A stretch of 64,000 nucleotides of DNA from JAPWJZ01 sp041287865 (GTDB taxonomy: Bacteria; Pseudomonadota; Alphaproteobacteria; Micavibrionales; UBA2020): contig JBGGMV010000064.1 in NCBI GenBank assembly GCA_041287865.1, forward strand, positions 1 through 64,000, given 5' to 3'. Positions 33,712 to 43,477 of the stretch are shown piece by piece (the stretch's first letter is position 1; each line of letters opens with the position of its first letter). Below the pieces are notes generated by a model. It made no database searches. It worked only from the letters and a program-made list of their open reading frames with translations, and had not been told where the DNA came from. The position numbers and the translations under genes are program-made.

Positions 33712-33741
33712 GTTCACAGAATCCGTTCACAGAAAACGGAT
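33712..33741 (+). promoter_or_regulatory. Direct and inverted repeat in the dcw leader
   Basis: GTTCACAGAA occurs twice, 13 bases apart (33712-33721 and 33725-33734). It is interwoven with a perfect inverted repeat ATCCGTT/AACGGAT (33721-33741). It lies just past the predicted transcript start, where MraZ sites lie in other bacteria, but lacks their TGGGN repeats. Possible operator or leader hairpin. Confidence 0.45.
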
Positions 33742-33765
33742 CGCGCACGGGGTTTTTGATAACGG

Positions 33766-34749
33766 ATGTCTTCCAAACGCACCAGCCTTGCGACGGGTGA
33801 GCCGGGTCATATCCCGGTGATGCTGCAGGAAGTTTTGCAGACCCTCGCGCCGCGCGACGGCGGCGTCTATGTCGACGGTACTTTCGGCGTCGGCGGCTAT
33901 GCCCGCGCGATTTTGGAATCCGCAGACTGCACCCTCTATGCCATTGATCGCGATCCGGAAGCGCAGGCGCGCGCGGCCGCAATGTCGCGTGAATTTGAGG
34001 GCCGTCTTATTCCCCTTCACGGCTGCTTCGGCAGCGTCGCAGAATTGTTGAAATCCCAAGGCGTTACCAAGATCGACGGTCTTGTGCTCGATATCGGCGT
34101 TTCTTCCGTACAGCTCTCGACCCCTGCAAGGGGTTTTTCCTTTATGCACGACGGCCCGCTCGATATGCGCATGAGCAAAGAGGGAGAAAGCGCGGAGGAC
34201 GTCGTGAATGGCGCATCCGAAGAGGATCTGGCTGATATTATTTTCACTTATGGCGAGGAACGCGCCTCGCGCAAGATCGCCCGCAGCATCGCCGCCGCGC
34301 GGCAACAGAAGCGCATCACAACCACCAAGGAACTCGCCCATATCGTGCATAGCGTGCTGCCCATGCACGGCGGGATGAAAACCGATACGGCCACACGCAC
34401 ATTCCAGGCGCTCCGCATCCATGTGAACGACGAATTAGGCGAGCTGGATCGGGCACTTGAGGCCGCCGAACACCTGATCGCGCCCGGCGGCCGCCTTGTC
34501 GTCGTTTCCTTCCATTCGCTGGAGGACTGGCGGGTGAAGAATTTCCTGAAGGAAAAATCGGGCCGCGCGCCCAATGTTTCCCGCCACTTGCCCATTGCCG
34601 CGCCCGCGCCGCCCGCGATTTTCACGGTAGAGAAAAACAGCGGGTTGCAGCCCACCCCCGCCGAAACCGCGCGCAATCCCCGCGCCCGTTCCGCCCGCCT
34701 GCGGTGGGGCATCAGAACAGACATCAGATCAGGAGACGCCCATGCGTAA
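33766..34749 (+). CDS. rsmH: 16S rRNA (cytosine(1402)-N(4))-methyltransferase
   Basis: A 327-residue SAM-dependent methyltransferase (MraW) that modifies C1402 of 16S rRNA. Motifs: HIPVMLQEVLQTL, the SAM loop VDGTFGVGGYARAIL, LDIGVSSVQL, GFSFMHDGPLDMRM, and the C-terminal RNPRARSARLRWGIR. It is the first gene of the dcw cluster; mraZ, which usually precedes it, is missing. Its last 8 bases overlap ftsL. Confidence 0.98.
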   Translation: MSSKRTSLATGEPGHIPVMLQEVLQTLAPRDGGVYVDGTFGVGGYARAILESADCTLYAIDRDPEAQARAAAMSREFEGRLIPLHGCFGSVAELLKSQGVTKIDGLVLDIGVSSVQLSTPARGFSFMHDGPLDMRMSKEGESAEDVVNGASEEDLADIIFTYGEERASRKIARSIAAARQQKRITTTKELAHIVHSVLPMHGGMKTDTATRTFQALRIHVNDELGELDRALEAAEHLIAPGGRLVVVSFHSLEDWRVKNFLKEKSGRAPNVSRHLPIAAPAPPAIFTVEKNSGLQPTPAETARNPRARSARLRWGIRTDIRSGDAHA

Positions 34750-35242
34750 ATCCGCCCTTATCTGGATCATGCTGGCCGTGATTTCGGGCGCAGCCCTGTT
34801 CCATACAAGTCAAAAGGTTACCGACGGCCGCACGAAACTGGAAGCTATCGCCGCCCGCACTGCGAAAGAATCCGAAGCGCTCCGCGTACTCGAGGCCGAA
34901 TGGGCATACCTCAACCAGCCCGGAAAACTTGAAAAGCTGGTAAAACAATACCTTGATCTCGCCCCCCTGAAGGGCAAGCAGTTCGGCAAGGTCGAGGATT
35001 TCGCCGAACGCACCAAAGAAGCCATCGCATCGGCCCTGCCCGCGCCCGAAGCCGAAAAAGCGCCTGAGAAACCAGTCGTCAAGATCATCCCCGCCGCGAC
35101 GCCGCCCGCCGTAAAACCCGCGCCGAAACGCCCCGTCGAGGCCAGCGCCGCGCCGAAGCCGGTCGTCAAGCAAGCCCCCGCGCCCGCACCGGCAAGTAAC
35201 CGCCAGTTCGGCGACCTGATGAAAAGCCTGGGGGTGCAGTAA
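34742..35242 (+). CDS. ftsL: Cell division protein FtsL
   Basis: A 166-residue divisome protein identified mainly by position and plan. A short cytoplasmic start is followed by one transmembrane helix (about 5-21), a periplasmic coiled-coil region ending in LEAEWAYLNQPGKLEKLVKQY (shown by range 53-72), and a Pro/Ala/Lys tail of about 80 residues that is longer than in E. coli. It connects FtsQ/FtsB with FtsI/FtsW. The ATG overlaps rsmH, and its stop overlaps the ftsI start by one base. Confidence 0.9.
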   Translation: MRKSALIWIMLAVISGAALFHTSQKVTDGRTKLEAIAARTAKESEALRVLEAEWAYLNQPGKLEKLVKQYLDLAPLKGKQFGKVEDFAERTKEAIASALPAPEAEKAPEKPVVKIIPAATPPAVKPAPKRPVEASAAPKPVVKQAPAPAPASNRQFGDLMKSLGVQ

Positions 35243-36957
35243 TGGCTGAAAATCATCAAGACGAAGATTTTACCGGCCATCACGCAGCATCGCTGGGCAC
35301 CGCCAAGGTGCGCCTCGCCATGGTGGCGGCGGCTTTCCTGCTCGGCTATTTCGCTATCACGCTGCGCCTTGCCGACCTGACGCTTCTCTCCACGCCCTCA
35401 TCGCCGCAACTGGCGCAGGCGCAGGACGTGCGCCCGCTTGCAAAGCCGCTCCGCGCCAGCCTGCTCGACCGCAACGGGGAGATCATGGCGGCATCATTGG
35501 CCATGGCCTCGCTCTATGCCGACGCGGGACAGATACAGGATGCGAAGGCAACCGCGCAGGAACTGGCCGCGATCCTGTCCGATGTGTCGGTGAAGGAACT
35601 TGAAACAAAATTATCATCGGGCAAGCATTTCATCTGGCTGGCGCGCAATATCACGCCGAAGCAGGAATATGCGATCAACGCGCTGGGCAATCCCGCGCTC
35701 GGCTTCCAGCAGGAAGAACGCCGCATTTACCCCTCCGAACGGCTTGCCGCGCACCTGACAGGCTATACCGATGTCGACGGCAGGGGCATTGCGGGCGCGG
35801 AAAAATTCTTTGAAAAGCAGCTGGCCGCCGGCAAAGAGCCCGTGCAGCTGTCCGTCGATCTTCGCGTGCAGCATATCCTGCACCGCGAGCTGGCGGCGTC
35901 GATGAAAACCTTCAGCGCCAAGGCCGCGACCGGCGTGGTGATGGACGTGAACAGCGGCGAGATTATCGCGGCAGTATCTCTGCCCGATTTCGACCCGCTG
36001 AAGCCCAAGGAAGCGTCGGACGACGAAAAATTCAACCGCCTGACACTCGGCGTTTACGAGATGGGCTCGACCATGAAGCTTTTCTCCACCGCCGCCGCGC
36101 TTGATAGCGGCAAGGTGGGCATGGGCGCGGTATTCGACGCAAGCGAGCCGATCAAATACGGCCGTTTCACCATCAACGATTACCACGCCAAGAAACGCGC
36201 GATGACCGTGCCGGAGATTTTCATCTATTCGTCCAACATCGGCACGGCCCGCATGGCGCAGGCGCTGGGCGACAACGGGCTGAAGGATTTCTACAAGCGC
36301 CTGGGCTTTTTCGAAGCCGTGCCGATCGAACTGCCGGAGCGCGGCAGCCCGCTGTACCCGAAGCCCTGGCGCGATATTTCGACGCTGACCACATCTTTCG
36401 GCCACGGCATCGCCGTGACCGCGCTGCATCTGGTGCGCGCAACCGCCGCTCTAGCCAACGGCGGCACGCTGGTGGTGCCCACGCTGCTGAAGGGTAAAAA
36501 ATCGCTATCGCCCGAACCCGAAGGCGAGCGCGTGGTGAAACCGCAGACATCGGCGCAGATCCGCCAGCTGCTGGAACTGGTCGTCGCCAGCGGCACGGGC
36601 AGCAAGGCCGGCGTCGAAGGCTACAACGTCGGCGGCAAGACCGGCACGGCGGAGAAAAATACCGGCGGCAATTACAAACACGATTTATTGCTGTCGAGCT
36701 TCATCGGCGTCTTCCCCATCGAAAGCCCGCGTTTTGCCGTGCTGGCGATGCTGGACGAACCGAAGCCGACCAAGGAAAGCTATGGCTATGCCACCGGCGG
36801 CTGGACGGCTGCGCCCGTCGTCAGCCGCGTGGTGGAACAGCTGGCGCCGCTCTATCGCATGGCGCCCGAAGAAGACACTCGCCCCGCCGTGCTTCAGGCC
36901 ATGGGCAAATACATGAAAGAAGGAATAGGCCGTGCATCTGCTGGAACTGACCGCTGA
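35242..36957 (+). CDS. ftsI: Septal peptidoglycan transpeptidase (PBP3)
   Basis: A 571-residue penicillin-binding protein that cross-links septal peptidoglycan. One membrane helix near residues 30-48, then the PBP dimer domain (LRASLLDRNGEIMA), then the transpeptidase domain. Its active-site Ser is in GSTMKLF (Ser near 276), followed by SSN in YSSNIGTAR (near 330) and KTGT in VGGKTGTAEK (Lys near 466). Length is normal. The next gene, murE, starts 26 bases before its end. Confidence 0.97.
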   Translation: MAENHQDEDFTGHHAASLGTAKVRLAMVAAAFLLGYFAITLRLADLTLLSTPSSPQLAQAQDVRPLAKPLRASLLDRNGEIMAASLAMASLYADAGQIQDAKATAQELAAILSDVSVKELETKLSSGKHFIWLARNITPKQEYAINALGNPALGFQQEERRIYPSERLAAHLTGYTDVDGRGIAGAEKFFEKQLAAGKEPVQLSVDLRVQHILHRELAASMKTFSAKAATGVVMDVNSGEIIAAVSLPDFDPLKPKEASDDEKFNRLTLGVYEMGSTMKLFSTAAALDSGKVGMGAVFDASEPIKYGRFTINDYHAKKRAMTVPEIFIYSSNIGTARMAQALGDNGLKDFYKRLGFFEAVPIELPERGSPLYPKPWRDISTLTTSFGHGIAVTALHLVRATAALANGGTLVVPTLLKGKKSLSPEPEGERVVKPQTSAQIRQLLELVVASGTGSKAGVEGYNVGGKTGTAEKNTGGNYKHDLLLSSFIGVFPIESPRFAVLAMLDEPKPTKESYGYATGGWTAAPVVSRVVEQLAPLYRMAPEEDTRPAVLQAMGKYMKEGIGRASAGTDR

Positions 36958-38410
36958 CACCGGCCCGCTTAAAGCGGGAGATCAAGAAAAAGCCGCCAGC
37001 CTGAATATCACAGGCCTGACGTCCGACAGCCGCGAAGTGCGCGCGGGCTATCTCTTCGCCGCTTTCCCGGGCGCGAAGGCCGATGGAAGACGGTTTATTA
37101 CCGATGCGGTGAAACGCGGCGCGGTTGCCGTGCTGGTGCCCGAAGGCACGGATACGACAGGCATCGACGCGATCGTGATCGAGGATAAAAACCCCCGCCA
37201 GCGCTTCGCGCGCCTTGCCGCCAATTTCTTCGGCAAGCAGGTGGAAACCATTACCGCCGTCACGGGCACGAACGGCAAAAGCTCGACCGTCAATTTCTGC
37301 CGCCAGATCTGGCAGTCGATGGATCATGCCGCCGCATCGCTGGGCACGCTGGGCGTGATTGCCCCCGGCGTCAACCGCCCCGGTGCGCTGACCACCCCCG
37401 ACCCCGTGACGCTGCATGCGGAAATTGCGGAGCTTGAAGCTTCCGGCGTTTCGCATCTTGCGCTTGAAGCATCTAGCCAAGGGATGGATCAATATCGCCT
37501 TGACGGCCTGCACATCACGGCCGCCGGTTACACCAACCTGACGCGCGACCATCTGGATTATCACGGATCGATGGAAAATTATTTCCAGGCCAAACTGCGC
37601 CTGTTCACCGAAGTGATGCAGCCAAACGGCGTTGCGGTGATTAACGCGAACACGCCTTATTCGGAGCGCATTGTCGAGGCCTGCGAGAAACGCGGCGTGC
37701 GCGTTGTCGAATACGGCACGGGTGCAAGGCATATCCGCCTGAACAAGCGGAAGCCCCTGCCCTCCGGGCAATTCGTCGACCTGCTGGTCTTCGGCGAGCG
37801 GTACGAGCTTGAACTGCCGCTGGTGGGCGAATTCCAGGCCGAGAACGCGCTTTGCGCGCTGGGCCTTGTGATCGCGCAGGATGTGGACAACCGCCTGCTG
37901 CATATGCAGGGCGTTTACGCGCTTGAACGGTTGCAGAGCGTGCGCGGGCGGCTGGAATTTGCCGCGCGTCACCCGAATGGTGCGGCCATCTATGTCGATT
38001 ACGCGCATACGCCCGACGGATTGGAAACCATGCTGAAGGCGCTGCGCCCCCATGCGCATAAACATTTGCATGTGGTGTTTGGCTGCGGCGGAGACCGCGA
38101 CCGCGGCAAGCGTCCGATGATGGGCGAGATTGCCGTGCGGCTGGCCGACAAGGTGATCGTGACCGATGACAACCCGCGCACCGAAGACGCGGCCTTTGTG
38201 AGATCTGAAATCATGGCGGGCGCGAAGGGCGCGACCGAAATCGGCGGCAGGCGCGAGGCGATCCGCGCCGCGATCCGCGCGCTCGGCCCCGAAGATGTGC
38301 TGGTGATTGCCGGCAAGGGCCATGAACAGGGGCAGATTGTGGGCAAGGAAGTTTTGCCGTTCGACGATGTGAGCGAGGCGAAAGCCGCCGTGCTCGAGGT
38401 GACGAAATGA
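36932..38410 (+). CDS. murE: UDP-MurNAc-tripeptide synthetase (meso-diaminopimelate-adding)
   Basis: A 492-residue Mur ligase. The start is GTG 36932, supported by AAGGA 7 bases upstream. Opening motif LTSDSREVRAGYLFAAFPG; ATP loop AVTGTNGKSSTVNF (near 108-121); LEASSQGMDQYRLDG; HTPDGLE. The DNPR motif in VTDDNPRTEDAAF is the signature for meso-diaminopimelate over lysine. It overlaps ftsI by 26 bases and murF by 4. Confidence 0.97.
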   Translation: MHLLELTADTGPLKAGDQEKAASLNITGLTSDSREVRAGYLFAAFPGAKADGRRFITDAVKRGAVAVLVPEGTDTTGIDAIVIEDKNPRQRFARLAANFFGKQVETITAVTGTNGKSSTVNFCRQIWQSMDHAAASLGTLGVIAPGVNRPGALTTPDPVTLHAEIAELEASGVSHLALEASSQGMDQYRLDGLHITAAGYTNLTRDHLDYHGSMENYFQAKLRLFTEVMQPNGVAVINANTPYSERIVEACEKRGVRVVEYGTGARHIRLNKRKPLPSGQFVDLLVFGERYELELPLVGEFQAENALCALGLVIAQDVDNRLLHMQGVYALERLQSVRGRLEFAARHPNGAAIYVDYAHTPDGLETMLKALRPHAHKHLHVVFGCGGDRDRGKRPMMGEIAVRLADKVIVTDDNPRTEDAAFVRSEIMAGAKGATEIGGRREAIRAAIRALGPEDVLVIAGKGHEQGQIVGKEVLPFDDVSEAKAAVLEVTK

Positions 38411-39840
38411 AGCATGAAGTAATCTGGACCTCGAAGGATATGGCCGCTGCCACGAAAGGCAGCGTGACGCATGAGTTTACCGCCACGGGCGTTTCCATCG
38501 ATACGCGCACGATTAAAAAGGGCGAAACCTTTCTGGCGTTGAAGGGCGACAAGCTGGACGGCCATGATTATGTGGCCGCCGCCTTCAAGGCCGGCGCGTC
38601 ATCAGCCATCGTCAGCAAGGATTTCAAGCCTGCGGACGCCAGCTGGCCGCTGCTGGTCGTCGGCGACACGATGGAGGCGCTGGTGGCGCTGGGCCATGCG
38701 GCGCGTGACCGCGCAACCGCAACCGTGATCGGCGTCACCGGTTCGGCCGGCAAGACGGGCACGAAGGAAATGCTCTATACGATGCTGGAGGCGCTCGGCA
38801 AAACCCATGCGTCGAAGAAAAGTTTCAACAACCATTGGGGCGTGCCGCTGACGCTGTCCAATCTTGCGCCCGACGCAAAATACGCCGTGTTCGAAATGGG
38901 CATGAACCATACCGGCGAGATGGCGCAGTTGACGCAGCAAGTGCGCCCGCAGATCGTGCTGATCACGACGATCGAGCCCGCGCATATCGAGCATTTTAAA
39001 ACCGTGGAGGCGATTGCCGACGCGAAAGCGGAAATCTTCCAGTCGATGGACGATAAAGGCATTGCGATTTTACCCGCCGACAACCAGCATTTCCGCCGCC
39101 TGAAGGCCGCCGCCGAAAAACAGGGGTTGCGCAAAATCTACGGCTTTGGCGAGGATGAAGAGGCGCAGATACGGCTGGTCGATTGCACGCTCCATGCCGA
39201 CAGCAGCCGCGTGACCGCCGATATTCTGGGCGAGCGCGTCAAATACCGCCTTGCCATTCCCGGCAAGCATATCGTGATCAATTCTCTGGCTGCCCTTGCC
39301 GCCGTGAAACTCGCTGGCGGGAATTTGACCGAGGCAGTTGAGGCGCTGAAGAATTCCGAACCTGTCGAGGGCCGCGGCAATCGCCGCCTGCTGACATTGG
39401 TCGAAGGCCAGCCGCCGGTGGTGATTATCGACGAAAGCTATAACGCCAACCCCACATCGATGGTGGCGGCATTGAAAGTATTCGAGATGGTGGTGCCCGT
39501 CGAGGGCGGCCGCCGCATTGCGGTGCTGGGCGACATGCTGGAGCTGGGCAAGGACGGCCCGCGCCTGCATGCCGATATCGCCAACCCGCTGTTGAAGGCC
39601 AAGGCCGATGTTCTTTACTGCTGCGGCCCGCTGATGGACGCGCTCTATCAGGCTTTGCCGCCCGACTGGCGCGGCGCGCATACGCATGACAGCAAGGAAC
39701 TGGCGGCTGTGGTGACGGGCATTGTGAAACCCGGCGACGTGCTGCTGGTGAAGGGTTCGGCCGGATCGAAAATGGGCTATATCATCCACGCGTTGCAATC
39801 ATTGCAGCAGGACAAGGGGCATAAACGCCATGTTGTATAA
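38407..39840 (+). CDS. murF: UDP-MurNAc-tripeptide:D-Ala-D-Ala ligase
   Basis: A 477-residue Mur ligase that completes the pentapeptide precursor. Motifs: GVSIDTRTIKKGETFLALKG, ATP loop GVTGSAGKTGTKEML, HKSFNNHWGVPLTL-like KKSFNNHWGVPLTL, EMGMNHTGEMAQLT, and the late IIDESYNANPTSM. ATGA overlap with murE; its end overlaps mraY by 11 bases. Confidence 0.97.
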   Translation: MKHEVIWTSKDMAAATKGSVTHEFTATGVSIDTRTIKKGETFLALKGDKLDGHDYVAAAFKAGASSAIVSKDFKPADASWPLLVVGDTMEALVALGHAARDRATATVIGVTGSAGKTGTKEMLYTMLEALGKTHASKKSFNNHWGVPLTLSNLAPDAKYAVFEMGMNHTGEMAQLTQQVRPQIVLITTIEPAHIEHFKTVEAIADAKAEIFQSMDDKGIAILPADNQHFRRLKAAAEKQGLRKIYGFGEDEEAQIRLVDCTLHADSSRVTADILGERVKYRLAIPGKHIVINSLAALAAVKLAGGNLTEAVEALKNSEPVEGRGNRRLLTLVEGQPPVVIIDESYNANPTSMVAALKVFEMVVPVEGGRRIAVLGDMLELGKDGPRLHADIANPLLKAKADVLYCCGPLMDALYQALPPDWRGAHTHDSKELAAVVTGIVKPGDVLLVKGSAGSKMGYIIHALQSLQQDKGHKRHVV

Positions 39841-40915
39841 CCTCCTCTTCCCGCTGGCCGAGCAGTATCAGGTTTTCAACCTGCTTAAATACCTCACCTT
39901 CCGCACCGGCGGGGCGATGATGACGGCCTTGATCATGTGCCTTGTGATCGGGCCTTCTTTCATTCGCTGGCTGAAATCGAAAAAGGCGGAACAGCCCATC
40001 CGCTCCGACGGGCCGGAAACGCACCAGAAGAAAAAAGGCACGCCCACCATGGGCGGGTTGATGATTTTGTTCTCGGTCACGGTTTCCAGCATTTTGTGGG
40101 TCGATATCACCAACCCCTATATGTGGCTGGTGCTCTGGGTCTTTATCGGCTTCGGCGCGATTGGTTTCCTTGACGACTATGCCAAGCTGACCAAAAAGGG
40201 CAGCAAGGGCGTGCCGGGCAAGGTGCGGTTGCTGCTGGAATGCGCGATCGCCGCCGTTGCGGTGCTGGCCTATATGAACCTTACGACCGGCACTGTCGGC
40301 TGGGCGGCGCTGGCCTTCCCCTTCTTCAAATCCTTCCTGCTGAACATGTCGTGGTTCTTCGTGCCCTTCGGCATTTTCATCGTCGTGGGCGCGGCCAATG
40401 CGGTGAACCTGACCGACGGGCTTGACGGTTTGGCGATTGGGCCCATCATGATCTCTGCCGCCAGCTTCGGCGTGATCGCCTACCTGATCGGCAACGCGGT
40501 CTTCGCCAACTATTTACAGGTGCATTACGTGGCCGATTGCGGCGAACTGGCGATTTTCTGCGGCGCGCTGGTGGGGGCGGGCCTTGGCTTCCTCTGGTTC
40601 AACGCGCCGCCTGCGATGGTTTTCATGGGCGATACCGGCTCGCTCTCCATGGGCGGCGCGCTCGGCACCATCGCCGTCGTTACCAAGCATGAAATCGTCC
40701 TTGGCATTATCGGTGGATTGTTCGTGATCGAAACGCTGTCGGTGATCATACAGGTGGTGTCGTTCAAGACGCGCGGCAAGCGTGTCTTCCAGATGGCACC
40801 CATCCACCACCATTTCGAGAAACTTGGCTGGCCGGAGACGCAGGTGGTCATCCGTTTCTGGATTATTTCCATCGTCCTGGCCCTCATCGGCCTGTCAACG
40901 CTGAAGCTGAGGTAA
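39830..40915 (+). CDS. mraY: Phospho-MurNAc-pentapeptide translocase
   Basis: A 361-residue, roughly ten-helix membrane enzyme that makes lipid I. Family signatures: GTPTMGGLMIL, FLDDYAKLTKKG (catalytic Asp pair), NAVNLTDGLDGLAIG, FMGDTGSLSMGGALG and PIHHHFEKLGWPE. Normal length and position, with the start inside murF. Confidence 0.98.
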   Translation: MLYNLLFPLAEQYQVFNLLKYLTFRTGGAMMTALIMCLVIGPSFIRWLKSKKAEQPIRSDGPETHQKKKGTPTMGGLMILFSVTVSSILWVDITNPYMWLVLWVFIGFGAIGFLDDYAKLTKKGSKGVPGKVRLLLECAIAAVAVLAYMNLTTGTVGWAALAFPFFKSFLLNMSWFFVPFGIFIVVGAANAVNLTDGLDGLAIGPIMISAASFGVIAYLIGNAVFANYLQVHYVADCGELAIFCGALVGAGLGFLWFNAPPAMVFMGDTGSLSMGGALGTIAVVTKHEIVLGIIGGLFVIETLSVIIQVVSFKTRGKRVFQMAPIHHHFEKLGWPETQVVIRFWIISIVLALIGLSTLKLR

Positions 40916-40916
40916 A

Positions 40917-42317
40917 ATGATCGACCTTAGCCCCCTCAAACCCGCAATGAACAACAAGGCCGCCGCGATCCTCGGCCTTGGCAAATCGGGCATGCCGGTG
41001 TTCGAGGCCTGCCGCCGTGCGGGTATTCCCTGCGTGCTCTGGGACGATAACGCCGATGCGCGCACGGCTGCTGTGGCGGCAGGCGCAACTGTTGAAGACC
41101 TGTCACAGGCCGATTTCTCCAAATTCGCCTTCCTCTGCATGTCGCCCGGCATACCGCTGACGCATCCGAAACCGCATCCGGCTGCGCTGAAGGCACAGGC
41201 GGCAGGCGTAGAAATTATCGGCGATATCGAATTATTCCATCGCGCCAAGCCGAAGAACCGCACGATTGGCATTACAGGAACGAACGGCAAATCGACCACC
41301 ACCGCGCTGATCGGCCATATTCTGAAAGAAGCCAAAGTGCCCTCCGCCGTCGGCGGCAATATCGGCGAAGCCGTGCTGACGCTGCCCGACCTGCCCGAGG
41401 ATGCGATTTATGTGCTGGAGATGTCGTCCTACCAGACCGACCTCTGCCCCACCTTCGCGCCGACGATCGCGGCGATGCTCAACATCAGCCCTGACCACCT
41501 TGACCGCCACGGCGACATGAACGGCTATGTCGCGGCGAAGGAGCGTATGTTCAAGGGCGCGGGCGTGGCCGTTGTCGGCGTCGACGACGAATATTCGCAG
41601 GGGCTGCTGGACCGCGTAAAGCAAAAAGGCCTGCGCAAAACGATCGCTATTTCCGTCGGCCGCCCGCTTACCTCCGGCATTTATGTTTCCGCCGAGGGCG
41701 TGATGTTCGACGGGCGCGACAAGATCATGAACCTGAACACCTGCCCCGCATTGCAGGGCCAGCACAACTGGCAGAACGCCGGCGTCGCCTTCGCCGTCTG
41801 CCGCGAGGCGGGCGTTGCGCCGGATGTGATCGCCAAGGCGATGCAGACCTTCCCCGGCCTTGCCCACCGCCAGAACACCGTCGCCATCATCAATGGCATC
41901 GCCTATATCAACGACAGCAAGGCCACCAACGATCAGGCGGCCGCCATGGCGCTGCGTACCTTCGATCCCATCTACTGGATCGCAGGCGGCAAGCCCAAGG
42001 ACGGCGGGTACAAGGACTGCGAAAAATATCTGGAGCGCGTGCGCCATGCGTTTTTGATCGGCGAGGCCGAAGCCGGCATGGCCGAATGGCTGAACGGCAA
42101 GAACGTCCATTTCACGCGCTGTGGCACGCTCGACAAGGCCGTCGAAGCTGCGCATCGCATGGCACAGGAAGAACGCAAGGAGAAAGCCGTCGTGCTGCTC
42201 TCTCCCGCCTGCGCGAGTTTCGACCAGTTCAAGAATTTCGAGAAACGCGGAGAGGCTTTCGTGGGCCTCGTGCAGGCGCTTGTCCCGCCCGCCACCATTA
42301 AAAGGGGTAACGGATGA
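40917..42317 (+). CDS. murD: UDP-MurNAc-L-alanine:D-glutamate ligase
   Basis: A 466-residue Mur ligase adding D-Glu. An N-terminal Rossmann-like UDP-binding region (AILGLGKSGMPVFEA), ATP loop GITGTNGKSTTTALIGHI, EMSSYQTDL, NISPDHLDRHG, the INDSKATNDQAAAMAL segment and IAGGKPKDGGY. The stop of mraY is one base away, and its own end overlaps ftsW by 4 bases. Confidence 0.97.
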   Translation: MIDLSPLKPAMNNKAAAILGLGKSGMPVFEACRRAGIPCVLWDDNADARTAAVAAGATVEDLSQADFSKFAFLCMSPGIPLTHPKPHPAALKAQAAGVEIIGDIELFHRAKPKNRTIGITGTNGKSTTTALIGHILKEAKVPSAVGGNIGEAVLTLPDLPEDAIYVLEMSSYQTDLCPTFAPTIAAMLNISPDHLDRHGDMNGYVAAKERMFKGAGVAVVGVDDEYSQGLLDRVKQKGLRKTIAISVGRPLTSGIYVSAEGVMFDGRDKIMNLNTCPALQGQHNWQNAGVAFAVCREAGVAPDVIAKAMQTFPGLAHRQNTVAIINGIAYINDSKATNDQAAAMALRTFDPIYWIAGGKPKDGGYKDCEKYLERVRHAFLIGEAEAGMAEWLNGKNVHFTRCGTLDKAVEAAHRMAQEERKEKAVVLLSPACASFDQFKNFEKRGEAFVGLVQALVPPATIKRGNG

Positions 42318-43477
42318 CGGAATACCTTGCCAGAAGCGATAAATCCATCCTCGGCCGCTGGTGGTGGTCGGTTGACCGCTGGACGATGGGCGCGCTGCTG
42401 GTATTGGTGGCAGCCGGCGTGCTGTTGGTGACTGCGGCATCCCCTGCCGTCGCCGAGCGCCTGCACCTGCCGCCCTTCTACTTCGTCATGCGCCATATCG
42501 CCTTCCTTGTGCCGTCGCTGCTGTTGATGTTCGGCATTTCTGTTTTTGGCAGAAAATTACTGTGGCGTACCTCCGTCCTTACCCTTGGCATGGCGATGCT
42601 GCTGATGATTGCGGCGGTTTTATTTGGCCCCGAGGTCAAAGGCGCGACGCGCTGGGTGCATTTGTTCGGTTTCTCGCTGCAACCCTCCGAATTCGCCAAG
42701 CCCGCCTTTGCCGTTGCCGCCGCCTGGCTGATTTCGCGCGGGCAGGCGCAGGACAATTTGCAGGGCGCTTTCCTTGCCACCGGCCTGTTCGGGGCGGTGC
42801 TGGGCCTGCTGCTGCTGCAGCCCGATTTCGGCATGTCGTTCGTTCTGACCGCGATCTGGGGCGTGCAGATTTTCATGGCCGGATTGCCGATGATCTGGGT
42901 TCTGGCGCTGGGCTGCGCGGGCCTTGCGGCCGTTGGCGGCGCCTACGCCTTCTTCCCGCACGTGGCGAGCCGTGTTGACCGTTTCCTTGATCCCGCCAGC
43001 GGTGATAACTATCAGGTGCAGAAATCGCTGGATGCTTTCTCGAACGGCGGGTTGTTCGGTACCGGCCCCGGCCATGGCATGGTAAAGATGACGCTGCCCG
43101 ACGCGCATGCGGATTTCATTTTCGCGGTTGCGGGCGAGGAGCTGGGGATGCTGGCCGCTGTATTCCTCGTCGGTGTGTTCTGCTTTATCCTCATCCGTTC
43201 GCTGGCGCGCGTGATGAAGAGTGAGGACCTGTTTATCGTGCTGGCCGCCGGCGGCCTTCTGACGCAATTTGCGCTGCAGAGTCTGATCCATATGGGATCG
43301 TCGCTGCAGCTGCTGCCCGCCAAGGGCATGACGCTGCCGTTTATTTCCTACGGCGGATCGTCGCTGCTGGCGCTCGGCATCGGCATGGGGATGCTGTTAT
43401 CACTTACGCGCAAACGCACACAGGCTGCGCCATCGGCGCAGTGGCGCAACTGGACAACCGGAGAACAACATGCCTGA
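42314..43477 (+). CDS. ftsW: Septal peptidoglycan polymerase FtsW (SEDS family)
   Basis: A 387-residue SEDS glycosyltransferase with about ten helices, partner of FtsI. Signatures: GATRWVHLFGFSLQPSEFAKPA, LLLQPDFGMSF, NYQVQKSLDAFSNGGLFGTGPG, DAHADFIFAVAGEELG (catalytic Asp region) and LPFISYGGSSLLALGI. It lies between murD and murG with overlapping ends. Confidence 0.97.
   Translation: MTEYLARSDKSILGRWWWSVDRWTMGALLVLVAAGVLLVTAASPAVAERLHLPPFYFVMRHIAFLVPSLLLMFGISVFGRKLLWRTSVLTLGMAMLLMIAAVLFGPEVKGATRWVHLFGFSLQPSEFAKPAFAVAAAWLISRGQAQDNLQGAFLATGLFGAVLGLLLLQPDFGMSFVLTAIWGVQIFMAGLPMIWVLALGCAGLAAVGGAYAFFPHVASRVDRFLDPASGDNYQVQKSLDAFSNGGLFGTGPGHGMVKMTLPDAHADFIFAVAGEELGMLAAVFLVGVFCFILIRSLARVMKSEDLFIVLAAGGLLTQFALQSLIHMGSSLQLLPAKGMTLPFISYGGSSLLALGIGMGMLLSLTRKRTQAAPSAQWRNWTTGEQHA

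Noticed and set aside
36821..38323. 500-codon open frame on the minus strand across ftsI/murE
   Set aside because: It is the antisense shadow of murE. It lacks any family motif, is full of His/Arg/Gln as expected from antisense GC-rich DNA, and murE is certain.
41232..42440. 402-codon minus-strand frame over murD
   Set aside because: Antisense shadow of murD with no recognisable domain and no ribosome site.
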